A DNA stretch of 38,032 nt from a filamentous cyanobacterium Phorm 6. Lineage in GTDB: Bacteria > Cyanobacteriota > Cyanobacteriia > Cyanobacteriales > Microcoleaceae. This document shows, piece by piece, positions 23,245 through 30,134 of the stretch (its first letter is position 1; each line of letters begins with the position of its first letter). Under the pieces are notes generated by a model that ran no database searches, was not told the origin of the DNA, and saw only the letters and a program-made list of their open reading frames with translations. The position numbers and the translations under genes were made by a program. Location of the stretch: contig PVWI01000020.1 in NCBI GenBank assembly GCA_003003725.1, forward strand, positions 1 through 38,032. Reading direction: 5' to 3'.

Positions 23245-23634
23245 ATGAAAATTCGAGAATCGGTTGGTAAGAGTCTATGGAACTCTTCTCTTGGTTGGTG
23301 TTGCGAACCTCTTAACCCCATACCGCCCGGTCATATAGCCCTAGCTGTTGAACCAACGGATATGGATCTTGTGGATTGGGATATTGAAGAAATCGGGGAT
23401 AAAGCAGGTTTTGATATTGAGTACAGATACACGGGCGTGAATGACCCCAAGGATTCATCTTTAGCTTGTGTAACTCAGTTTGTCGGTATTTATGGGGACT
23501 GGTTAAAGCTCGATCGCGATTTAGAAGCTTTGATGGCGGCCGGCATCCCGCGCCATCTATTTAAAACGCTGGCTTCCAATGACGATATCGATTTGAAACC
23601 TGTAACCGAATACGTGAAAACCATTCTTGTTTAG
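23245..23634 (+). CDS. Hypothetical protein, 129 aa (parent of the fragment at 20946)
   Basis: A 129-aa acidic protein: MKIRESVGKSLWNSSLGWCC at the start, IALAVEPTDMDLVDWDIEEIGDKAG in the middle and RDLEALMAAGIPRHLF near the end. The C-terminal 43 residues were duplicated as a fragment at 20946-21077. No domain is recognised. It does not overlap its neighbours and follows vapC by 68 bases. The Cys pair WCC near residue 19 is its only striking feature. Confidence 0.65.
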   Translation: MKIRESVGKSLWNSSLGWCCEPLNPIPPGHIALAVEPTDMDLVDWDIEEIGDKAGFDIEYRYTGVNDPKDSSLACVTQFVGIYGDWLKLDRDLEALMAAGIPRHLFKTLASNDDIDLKPVTEYVKTILV

Positions 23635-23680
23635 GGTGCTAATCAAACAGCAGTAAACTTGGCGATCGCCCTTTGCTTTC

Positions 23681-23793
23681 AAAATCGATCTCGCCCCTAT
23701 CCCATCCTAAATCTCATGCGGGCGATCGCCTTTTCAGTCCAAAAGCGCGTGAAGCGAAGCTATCCCGTAGGGAATCGCCTTTATCTAACTTCT
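23681..23793. repeat. Repeat unit copy plus GAAGCGAAGCTATCCCGTAGGG repeat
   Basis: One 55-60 bp unit (23681-23740), with CTCATGCGGG in place of CTCACGCGGG, is joined to a second small repeat GCGTGAAGCGAAGCTATCCC at about 23746-23765. The latter also follows the units at 25634-25688 and appears reversed at 2279-2303. Confidence 0.8.
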
Positions 23794-23807
23794 ATTCCCT
23801 CACATTA

Positions 23808-24071
23808 CTAAGCAACTGCGAGTTCATATTGCAGAACTAAAATTTCATCTGCTTTCAAAATAGCCATAGCATATTCAATACCTTGACTATCAGCAAACTC
23901 CACTAAATACTGACATTCCTTTCCCGTATCATACACTTCAACAATAGTTCCCACAAGTCCTACTGGCAAACTAGAAACAGATTCATATTCCGGTTCCACT
24001 AGCGTTAATCGCGTATTTGAAACAGGCTGGAGAATCGCGACAGAATCCAAAAGTCTAAAGTTTTTTATCAT
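23808..24071 (-). CDS. DUF4926-domain protein
   Basis: An 87-aa protein with the DUF4926 pattern: LLDSVAILQPV...LPVGLVGTIVEVYDTGKECQYLVEFADSQG. A short beta-barrel-like sequence is expected. It overlaps the end of the preceding DUF6883-like gene by 17 bases (24055-24071). DUF4926 and DUF6883 genes are often found side by side and resemble a toxin-antitoxin pair, but no activity is established to my knowledge. Confidence 0.75.
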   Translation of the reverse strand: MIKNFRLLDSVAILQPVSNTRLTLVEPEYESVSSLPVGLVGTIVEVYDTGKECQYLVEFADSQGIEYAMAILKADEILVLQYELAVA

Positions 24072-24400
24072 GGTTTAAGAAAGCTGAAATCAAACGAGGG
24101 TTAGAATTAGTCGAAGTAATTTCCCAGATTGTCCGAAGCTCAATCCCCACTGTATCGGGTACAGTCCAATCAACTTTAAACTGTTGCCCAAAATCAGTAG
24201 TATTTTCTTGTACAACTTCACCTTCAATGGCTGCCTTTTGAATAAGCTCTCGCAAAACTTCTGCATTATTAGCCGTGATTCCCAAAACCGAAGCAAAGAC
24301 TCTGGCTTTGTGCTTTCCACTCTTATTGCTCTGGATTTAAGCAATAGCCGACCAGCTTTTGCAGAGAAACTTCAGCCTGATTGCCATTGGGTAGTTTCAT
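24055..24400 (-). pseudogene. DUF6883 gene with a frameshift
   Basis: The ATG at 24400 follows GGAG by five bases and starts MKLPNGNQAEVSLQKLVGYC, the usual DUF6883 start, but runs into TAA at 24323-24325 after residue 25. One base later the second frame continues with KSGKHKARVFASVLGITANN, the expected next part of the family, and ends at 24055 before the DUF4926 gene. So the gene needs a +1 shift at codon 25-26 (CAA-T-AAG). It could be a true mutation or a sequencing error; no slippery site or recoding signal was seen. A shorter product from internal start 24285 would lack the conserved first third. Confidence 0.78.
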
Positions 24401-24412
24401 TATAACTCCTCA

Positions 24413-24499
24413 TCACCCCCTAATTAATCTAAATTTTTCTGGTAACGGAGAGAGTGGACTGTTGCGCTTTAATTCTTTCACAATATATCGACTTTCCGC
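24413..24499 (-). pseudogene. C-terminal fragment of a DUF433 gene
   Basis: The frame reads AESRYIVKELKRNSPLSPLP and ends in TGA at 24413. It is the counterpart of the end of the DUF433 protein at 26181-26504 (AESRSIVEELKRKSSPSPLE). Only 29 codons remain, next to a VapB-like gene. This is a relic of a former DUF433 gene at this place. Confidence 0.75.
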
Positions 24500-24509
24500 T
24501 TGTTTGTCG

Positions 24510-24695
24510 CTATTGCTTGTAGTTATCATCTTCATCATACTCAATAGTACCGAACAATTCCAATATTTTTAGTTGTTTGCGACGTTGAATGAACTCGCGT
24601 AAAGCCGCTTCAATTAATGTATTAGGTGTTGGATGATTACTCAAATCAAGGGCTTCTTGAAGAAGAGTTTTGTCAATTTCGAGCGTAGTTACCAT
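24510..24695 (-). CDS. VapB-like antitoxin, orphan
   Basis: The ATG at 24695 is preceded by GGAGG about eight bases upstream, so the 61-aa form is preferred to the longer frame from 24728. It reads MVTTLEIDKTLLQEALDLSNHPTPNTLIEAALREFIQRRKQLKILEL with an acidic tail EYDEDDNY. This is the VapB/ribbon-helix-helix antitoxin type with a toxin-binding C-terminus. No toxin gene follows: instead the DUF433 fragment and the frameshifted DUF6883 gene lie downstream. An orphan antitoxin. Confidence 0.8.
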   Translation of the reverse strand: MVTTLEIDKTLLQEALDLSNHPTPNTLIEAALREFIQRRKQLKILELFGTIEYDEDDNYKQ

Positions 24696-24800
24696 GTATT
24701 TTCCTCCTGCAAGTAGGGTATGACGCAATTGTCACCGAACAATGCTGTATTTTTAGTGTAACACTCAAACTCTATCAATGAGCGATCGCCCTTTCAGTCC

Positions 24801-24912
24801 AAAAGTGCGCCCCTATCCCATCCTAAATCTCACGCGGGCGATCGCCCTTTCAGTCCAAAAGTGCGCCCCTATCCCATCCTAAATCTCACGCGGGCGATCG
24901 CCTTTTCAGTCC
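24801..24912. repeat. 55-56 bp repeat unit, two tandem copies
   Basis: Units 24801-24856 and 24857-24912 are both 56 bp. They differ at only one place (GCCCTTTC or GCCTTTTC). A further partial unit (AGCGATCGCCCTTTCAGTCC) precedes them at 24781-24800. Confidence 0.85.
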
Positions 24913-24949
24913 AAAAGCGCGATCGCCATTCAGCTCCATCCAACACAGA

Positions 24950-25255
24950 TTAATCTTCCCCTAACTCTGAAAACAATAATACCAAATCTCGATCGCCACG
25001 CACCACGCGAGCAATATCAATCCCGTCCGATCTGGGGTAGTAAAAAATTAAGTAATCCTTAACAATAAATCCGCGCAAATTTGAGTCAAATATCTCATAA
25101 CGTTTTCCCATATTGGGAAATTCTGCCACAAGTTTACATTTTTGACGGATGGCATCAAAAAGCTCGCTGGCAGGCTTAGAACTATTTCGAGCAATGTAGT
25201 CACAAATCTCATTCAAGTCTCGCACAGCTTCATCAGAAAATGTGTAACTGTTCAT
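24950..25255 (-). CDS. ParE/RelE-family toxin
   Basis: A 101-aa ParE-like protein: the sequence SDEAVRDLNEICDYIARNSSKPASELFDAIRQKCKLVAEFPNMGKRYE and the C-terminal GFIVKDYLIFYYPRSDGIDIARVVRGDRDL are typical. It overlaps the parD stop by four bases (ATGA at 25252-25255). ParE proteins inhibit DNA gyrase, whereas related RelE proteins cleave mRNA; the present sequence has the ParE shape. Expressed after its antitoxin from one operon. Confidence 0.87.
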   Translation of the reverse strand: MNSYTFSDEAVRDLNEICDYIARNSSKPASELFDAIRQKCKLVAEFPNMGKRYEIFDSNLRGFIVKDYLIFYYPRSDGIDIARVVRGDRDLVLLFSELGED

Positions 25256-25506
25256 ATTTCTGACTGTTCTATGCGATCGATCTTTTCTTGCAGTCTGGCA
25301 AAAACAAGTTCCCCATCAGTCACTTGTCCCTTAGCAATTTGTGCACTTCCCACTGCTATTTTCTCACGCAGTTCTTCGATGTGTCGTTTTCGTTCTCTCA
25401 AAAGCGCGATCGCTTCTCCAATGATTTCTTCAACACTGCCATATTTCCCGCTTTGCATTTGGGATTGAATAAACTCTTCATATTCTGGTTTGAGGACAAT
25501 ATTCAT
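25252..25506 (-). CDS. ParD-family antitoxin
   Basis: An 84-aa ParD: ribbon-helix-helix MNIVLKPEYEEFIQSQMQSGKYGSVEEIIGEAIALLRERKR, then an alpha-helical acidic C-terminus (HIEELREKIAVGSAQI). Its stop overlaps parE in ATGA. It would neutralise the ParE toxin and repress the operon. AGGAG is seen upstream (about 25512-25516 reading the minus strand). Confidence 0.87.
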   Translation of the reverse strand: MNIVLKPEYEEFIQSQMQSGKYGSVEEIIGEAIALLRERKRHIEELREKIAVGSAQIAKGQVTDGELVFARLQEKIDRIEQSEI

Positions 25507-25583
25507 CTAATTGCTCCTTATCAAAGGATCTTTATTATAACTTAGGCTCAAAGCTTGCTGAAAAAGCGATCGGCTTAGTCGCC

Positions 25584-25688
25584 ATCGCCCCTATCCCATC
25601 CTAAATCTCACGCGGGCGAGATCCATTTGTTCCAAAAGTGCGCCCCTATCCCATCCTAAATCTCACGCGGGCGAGATCCATTTGTTCC
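25584..25688. repeat. Repeat unit, two copies with a variant end
   Basis: Both units end GCGAGATCCATTTGTTCC instead of GCGATCGCCCTTTCAGTCC. Unit 1 is incomplete at its left end (about 25584-25633); unit 2 is 25634-25688. A CTATCCCGTAGGGAATCGCC repeat follows to about 25730. Confidence 0.85.
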
Positions 25689-25738
25689 AAAAGTGCGTGA
25701 AGCGTAGCTATCCCGTAGGGAATCGCCTTACAATCATG

Positions 25739-26083
25739 TCAAATATATTCAATTCTCCCCATCATCTCTTCAGGCGTATAAACTTCATAAATTAAAATCA
25801 AACTACGGATAATTTCACCAACAGAACGAGAATTAGGAGGACAATAGACAATCCCCGGATAATCTGTGGTATCGCTTGCCATAATTAGAAAATCGTCATC
25901 GTGAGTTACTATCACGCGCTGCTGTTCGCGAATAAACGCGAGGTGTAACTCATCACTTTTAGTACGCAATCCTGCATCCACTGTTGTCGTAACATCTATC
26001 CCATACCGACGCAAACCGCGTGCAATGTTAGAGTCAATATGTTCATCTAAATGAAAACGAATTTTCTCACTCACCGAAAGCAT
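25739..26083 (-). CDS. DUF5615-family PIN-like toxin
   Basis: A 114-aa PIN-like toxin with RFHLDEHIDSNIARGLRRYGIDVTTTVDAGLRTKSDELHLAF (about residues 9-50) and RVIVTHDDDFLIMA (about 57-70) that hold the acidic active-site residues. It is the toxin partner of the DUF433 gene at 26181-26504, which precedes it on the same strand. The two are separated by a 97-bp palindromic repeat instead of abutting as in the copy at 14485-15147, so the operon is interrupted by repeat insertion. Confidence 0.83.
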   Translation of the reverse strand: MLSVSEKIRFHLDEHIDSNIARGLRRYGIDVTTTVDAGLRTKSDELHLAFIREQQRVIVTHDDDFLIMASDTTDYPGIVYCPPNSRSVGEIIRSLILIYEVYTPEEMMGRIEYI

Positions 26084-26190
26084 AGGGGATTTAAGCCCCC
26101 ACCTTTAGGTGGATTGTTTTTAGGCAGGGGCTTAAATCCCCTGCCTAAAAACTTCGCTGTCAACTGTCAACTGTCAACTGTCAACTGTTA
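26084..26190. repeat. Palindromic dispersed repeat plus STRR between antitoxin and toxin
   Basis: Positions 26084-26153 read ATAGGGGATTTAAGCCCCCA, CCTTTAGGTGG and TTTTTAGGCAGGGGCTTAAA, ending CCCTGCCTAAAAACT. A near-identical copy in the opposite orientation is at 34988-35058. An STRR of CTGTCAA units follows (26157-26186) and reaches into the antitoxin gene, giving its stop codon (TGA, 26181-26183). Confidence 0.85.
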
Positions 26191-26504
26191 ACTCTAATTG
26201 CCCTCAATTGTTCTTCTAACGGAGATGGTGAACTTTTGCGCTTTAATTCTTCCACAATAGATCGGCTTTCCGCAGTGTGACGATCGATTTCTTCTCGATG
26301 ATCGTAATAATATGTCATTGCGGCATGAACCGAGGCTAGTGGCAAATCATACTTTCCCGCGATTTCTTCTACAGAAATCCCCATTTTAAGATACATTTCC
26401 GCGATATGTGCCACAGCAATTCGATGACCCGCAATCCGTGGCTTACCACCAAGCATCCCAGGGGTAATTTCAATATGTTCTGTGATGACTGATTCCTTCG
26501 ACAT
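26181..26504 (-). CDS. DUF433-family antitoxin-like protein
   Basis: A 107-aa DUF433 protein with EITPGMLGGKPRIAGHRIAVAHIAEMYLKMGISVEEIAGKYDL, then DHREEIDRHTAESRSIVEELKRKSSPSPLEEQLRAIRVNS. The hallmark reads GGKPRIAGHR where other copies have GTR. The stop codon and last residues (RVNS) come from the heptanucleotide tandem repeat at 26157-26186, so the original C-terminus has been altered. It precedes the DUF5615 toxin at 25739-26083. The fragment at 24413-24499 is its nearest relative in the window. Confidence 0.84.
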   Translation of the reverse strand: MSKESVITEHIEITPGMLGGKPRIAGHRIAVAHIAEMYLKMGISVEEIAGKYDLPLASVHAAMTYYYDHREEIDRHTAESRSIVEELKRKSSPSPLEEQLRAIRVNS

Positions 26505-26613
26505 TTTAGTAAAAGACTCTTAATAGGTAATGTTTAAGCTATTTAATGCTAGCACAGACAGATTTAGCGCCATCGCCTCTCATTCATCCACCTGTATCTG
26601 CGTTCTTCTGCGG

Positions 26614-26976
26614 TTAAAGTATCCGCCGCGCAGCTATCCTGTAGGCGATCGCCCTTTCATTCCAAAAGTGCGATCGCCCTAAGCTACCGGGCGGGCAAAT
26701 TTCCACTTTGACAGTCATCCCTACTCGATCGAGCATTGCAATCAGAATATCAACCGAAAACAGCCCTATTTTACCTTGAGTGAGAGCTTTGATTTCGTCA
26801 CTTGACTGTCTGAGATGTTGAGCCGTTTGCTCGATCGTCCAACCGTGATGCTTAATCTGATTTTGCAAGGCCAGCATTAATTGCGATCGAATCAGTAAAT
26901 TATCAGCTTCTTCCGCTGAAAATCCCAGATCGATAAAAATATTATCGGCGGATTGGGTAATAGTATTTTCGCTCAT
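26614..26976 (-). CDS. XRE-type helix-turn-helix antitoxin-like protein
   Basis: A 120-aa protein; the HTH region NLLIRSQLMLALQNQIKHHGWTIEQTAQHLRQSSDEIKALTQGK (about residues 26-69) followed by SVDILIAMLDRVGMTVKVEI is of the HTH_37 type seen in HigA-like antitoxins. The family normally ends soon after VKVEI. Here the frame runs on through PPGSLGRSHFWNERAIAYRI, encoded by the repeats at 26614-26690 (GGCGATCGCCCTTTC in reverse). The last 25 or so residues are thus repeat-derived. No toxin gene adjoins. Confidence 0.8.
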   Translation of the reverse strand: MSENTITQSADNIFIDLGFSAEEADNLLIRSQLMLALQNQIKHHGWTIEQTAQHLRQSSDEIKALTQGKIGLFSVDILIAMLDRVGMTVKVEICPPGSLGRSHFWNERAIAYRIAARRIL

Positions 26977-27074
26977 TGTTCAGATTTTTTTGAATTAAAA
27001 CCGAATCGGTTTGATGCTCATCGGGTTTGTTGAAAATCGAATACTATAGCAATTCTAACACAGAGTCAGCACAA

Positions 27075-27491
27075 CTAAAATTGCATCGTGTAGCCTTGAT
27101 TTATACCCCACTCAATCCAAGCTGATGCCATCTGTTTTACCCTTCCTCTTTGTTCTGGTTTAACCGGATTTTCACCCGTAATTGCACTCAATGCCGATCA
27201 CCAGTAAAGGGGATTTTTTTTCATTTCAGATAGCAACAGCGGCACAATTTTAGTACCCATACTAATAATTTCCTGATATGCAGGATGCAGGGACATTTGA
27301 GCCGTCGAAGACATCCCCGCAACTTCACTCTGCCATTCCGTAGTAAGAACATAAAATTTGTCAACTACCTCTGTGGATATTTCCGCATTTTTCTTGAGGA
27401 TATCTTGAGCGGTATTTGGGGAGGAAACTTCTCGTTGTGCGATCGAGCTTTCAATGCTCATCAAGACTAACTCTTCGATCGATACATTCAT
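27075..27491 (-). pseudogene. Hypothetical gene interrupted by one in-frame TGA
   Basis: One frame from 27491 to 27075 (139 codons) is open except for a single TGA at 27198-27200, right after KKNPLYW. The first part is MNVSIEELVLMSIESSIAQR...SAVAGM-like and the second SALSAITGENPVKPEQRGRV...WIEWGINQGYTM, which together fit one conserved cyanobacterial protein. The sequence TGG-TGA-TCG suggests a TGG-to-TGA nonsense change of a second Trp. The N-terminus is also affected: the expected extra residues upstream (TLKLQQVAAQ) are in frame but blocked by TGA. So it is probably a decayed gene; UGA recoding is unlikely in cyanobacteria. Confidence 0.7.
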
Positions 27492-27651
27492 CTGTGCAGC
27501 AACTTGTTGTAATTTTAGTGTTCATCTGAAAGGGCGATCGCGATCGTGTTCATCTGACTTACAAACTAGCATGATGCCTTAAGTATAGCAAGTAAATTAC
27601 TGATATTTTATATTGCGCGATCGCTATCTGTATGAATAGTTGCGAACAGTT

Positions 27652-27945
27652 TCAAACTCTTCTCGTTGCAGATTTAACAGCAGGATGAATCAATTCTTCA
27701 GGAATTCGATTGCGCTCAATATAAGTATTTATTTTTTCCTGATTATCCAAATAAAAGCTCAGTGCATCAAAAACTTGAGCTAATTTCAGATGAGGTAAGT
27801 GCATCGGAATTTCTTCTGGAGTAATACCCAAACGCCACAATTCTACGATCGCACGAACAGAAGTTCTCGTTTCTGCGATAATTGGTTCGCCTTGCAAGAT
27901 TTCTGGGTGACGTGCGACATAACGCGACACCGATTGTGTGGTCAT
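27652..27945 (-). CDS. DUF433-family protein, orphan (copy 2, hallmark Gly changed)
   Basis: A 97-aa near copy of the protein at 21844-22134. The key difference is GEPIIAETRT where copy 1 has GEPIIAGTRT, that is the conserved Gly of the G-T-R hallmark is Glu. The last residues also differ (KSATRRV instead of KAAMRK). No toxin partner adjoins. It is a duplicated antitoxin-like gene that may have lost function. The sequence between the two copies holds the other modules. Confidence 0.8.
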   Translation of the reverse strand: MTTQSVSRYVARHPEILQGEPIIAETRTSVRAIVELWRLGITPEEIPMHLPHLKLAQVFDALSFYLDNQEKINTYIERNRIPEELIHPAVKSATRRV

Positions 27946-28022
27946 AAAAGATTAACACGACACAGCGATCTTTATTATAACTTAGGCTAAAACTCGGTAA
28001 AAGATTCAGAAGCGCGATCTGC

Positions 28023-28283
28023 CTACGGCACGCTGCGCGATCGCCCTTTGGCGCGGATTTGTGATATGGCTGTAGCGCCATCTACAACTTCACCGCATTG
28101 GGACGCTTATTGGCCAATCAGCGCGTCTTTTTGGAGCTCCACGAGTCGCCAATGATAAATATCTTCTTGCTGTTCGAGCAGTTGAATACCTGCTACGATA
28201 ACTTCGATCGCACTTTTGTATTTGCCAGTCGTGAGTTGACGCTGCACGATGGCTTAGACTTCAGGTGACAAAACAATTTGCAT
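28023..28283 (-). pseudogene. ParD-family antitoxin, broken by two stops
   Basis: The ATG at 28283 starts MQIVLSPEV and then TAA. The frame continues AIVQRQLTTGKYKSAIEVIV, with a second TAA after IGQ, and ends VVDGATAISQIRAKGRSRSV. The match to the intact ParD-like protein at 15148-15414 is clear along the whole length. The C-terminal end runs into a GGGCGATCGC repeat. An evident duplicate that has decayed. Confidence 0.85.
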
Positions 28284-28591
28284 GGCATTTGAAAGGAGAA
28301 GTGTTGGTTATTTTATAGGCGATTTTAGATAAACTAATTTTTACTTTTCAAGTGTTAAGCTTATTTTACTATTTGGTCGCGATCGCCTTCTCTGAAGATT
28401 ACATTTGACCGATAATTTCGTCAAGTAAAGTATAGCAAATAAATGATAGATGCAAACTAGATCCAGTACGTGCTGAATCGGGACTCGTGGAGGCGTACAC
28501 TATAGAAGTTACCGAACCGGCACACCGGCCGATCGCGCCCCCAGCAATTTGTTACCCTAAAAGTAGAATCTCCCCTTCCTCAACTCCTCCC
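28284..28591. other. Intergenic region upstream of the SPFH-FHA gene
   Basis: No gene is accepted. A GTG-started frame from 28487 could extend the SPFH-FHA protein by 35 residues but is proline-rich and not typical of the family. It has AT-rich stretches and one HIP1 site at about 28378-28385. Confidence 0.45.
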
Positions 28592-29707
28592 ATGAACAAT
28601 GCTTCTCCCCTGATTCAAACCATCACACCCGAACGCTGGGCCGGCTTTAGCATGGACTTTATCGGGGCGGGTTACACGGGGCTGTTGGTCAAAAACGGCC
28701 GCGCTGTGCGTACCCTGAAAGCGGGACGGCATTTCAGCTTTGCCCTTCCCCTGCTAGAACAGTGTCAAATTGTTCTCGTAGACACCAAACTCCGCAACTT
28801 GGACGTGCAATCCCAAGGCGATTTCTTATCTAAAGATCGGTTTTTAATTGATGCTACACTAACCGTTATTTATCAAGTTATAGATCCGAAACGAGTAGCT
28901 TTGGAATTGTCCGATCCGATCGCCGCTTTGGCTAGTGCTGTTAAAGATTGCATGGGACTGGCGATCGGGCAAATTCCTCTGCAACAGCTTATCAGTCAAG
29001 GACGGCTGTTGTTGCGCCAAAATTTGCTCGATCGCGTCCAAGATTTTTATACACTAGGTTTTAACTTAGAAGACGTGCGAATTGGCGATGTCAGCTTTCC
29101 CGAAACAAACGGAGTTATTCGCCAAGTTGAGGGAATGAGTTCCAGACAAGAAGCAGAAAATTCCGCCGCCCTACAAATGAGAATTGCCGAAGCAGGGCGA
29201 CCAATTCAGCCTCAAGCTCCCATACAGCAGTTAAACTTAATTTCAGGTCATTCTCCAGCGACTCTTCCAGCTTCTGACACAGCAGCAGGATTCGATCGCG
29301 ATTTGCAACAACTGACAGAACAACTTGCTCAAAACAGTCTCCCACCAGCCCTGAATCGCCCGCAACTTGCACCGACGATATTGGCAAGTAGCGATCGCAA
29401 AAACACCGCATATTTAATCTACAAGTTTTCGGGACAGGCGATCGGTTTAACGGCCAATCCTTTTACAATTGGACGGGAACCGACTAACAGTTTAGTGTTA
29501 CAAGATCCGCAAAGTTCGCGCTACCACGCCCAGATCCGTCGGGCCACTGACGAAGTTGGCAAACAGCGATATCAACTTGTCGATAGCGGCAGTTCCAACG
29601 GCACTTTTGTAGGGGGGCAGAGGCTGGCTGCTAACGAGCCTTTTTGGTTGACGAACGGTTGCGAAATTGCGATCGGCGACCAAAAATGGGTGTTTCAAGA
29701 CGGGTGA
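28592..29707 (+). CDS. SPFH/band-7-like protein fused to a C-terminal FHA domain
   Basis: The preferred ATG at 28592 gives 371 aa; an in-frame GTG at 28487 would add 35 residues. Residues about 15-210 fit the SPFH/band-7 family: FIGAGYTGLLVKNGRAVRTLKAGRHFSFALPL, DTKLRNLDVQSQ, FLIDATLTVIYQVIDPKRVALEL and YTLGFNLEDVRIGDVSFPE. After a Gln/Pro-rich linker, residues about 280-370 are an FHA phosphothreonine-binding domain: FTIGREPTNSLVLQDPQSSRYHAQI (G-R...S-x-x-H), then DSGSSNGTFVGGQRL (SNGT). No clear membrane span. It probably links membrane-domain scaffolding to Ser/Thr kinase signalling (inference). Confidence 0.85.
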   Translation: MNNASPLIQTITPERWAGFSMDFIGAGYTGLLVKNGRAVRTLKAGRHFSFALPLLEQCQIVLVDTKLRNLDVQSQGDFLSKDRFLIDATLTVIYQVIDPKRVALELSDPIAALASAVKDCMGLAIGQIPLQQLISQGRLLLRQNLLDRVQDFYTLGFNLEDVRIGDVSFPETNGVIRQVEGMSSRQEAENSAALQMRIAEAGRPIQPQAPIQQLNLISGHSPATLPASDTAAGFDRDLQQLTEQLAQNSLPPALNRPQLAPTILASSDRKNTAYLIYKFSGQAIGLTANPFTIGREPTNSLVLQDPQSSRYHAQIRRATDEVGKQRYQLVDSGSSNGTFVGGQRLAANEPFWLTNGCEIAIGDQKWVFQDG

Positions 29708-30020
29708 TAAGTGCCCTTTTTTCGATTGAACTTAACGCTCTGTCCAAACTCGGACTACGGGTATTTTCTAATACTCATTTTATTCGCCTGTACTTAGATT
29801 TATTGTAGGGCGATCGGTGGAAAAAATCTCTGTTAAAATCGGATTTTGGCATTTTGACAGAGAATAAATAAATTTTGAAAGTCTTTCTCTGCAAGGCTTT
29901 GCGAAGATACTATCCAGAATAAATGGTTTTTTTGACTGACTTTTGGCAATAAAAATTTCAGTAATTTGGTCGATTGACCGCATCGCAACTATCAAAAAAG
30001 CAGGTGTTAACTTATACCAA

Positions 30021-30046
30021 AAAACTGTTCCTTACAGAACAGTTTT
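30021..30046. terminator. Rho-independent terminator-like hairpin
   Basis: AAAACTGTTC-CTTACA-GAACAGTTTT is a perfect 10-bp stem followed by GTTTGTTC on the plus strand and by A/T sequence on the minus strand. It is 310 bases after the SPFH-FHA gene, so it may end that transcript, or be bidirectional. Confidence 0.5.
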
Positions 30047-30134
30047 GTTTGTTCAAAATAGCAGTTCCTAACCCAAGTTACGGTGCTCAAAATCGCTACT
30101 CTACTAAATAGTTGAGTGGCAAAATATAGCGGTT

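Noticed and set aside
22221-25688. CRISPR-like appearance of regular 55-60 bp repeats
   Set aside because: Units abut without unique spacers and no cas genes are near; they are tandem dispersed repeats.
27198-27200. UGA recoded as tryptophan or selenocysteine
   Set aside because: No recoding machinery or SECIS-like element was seen, cyanobacteria use the standard code, and other genes nearby are decaying.
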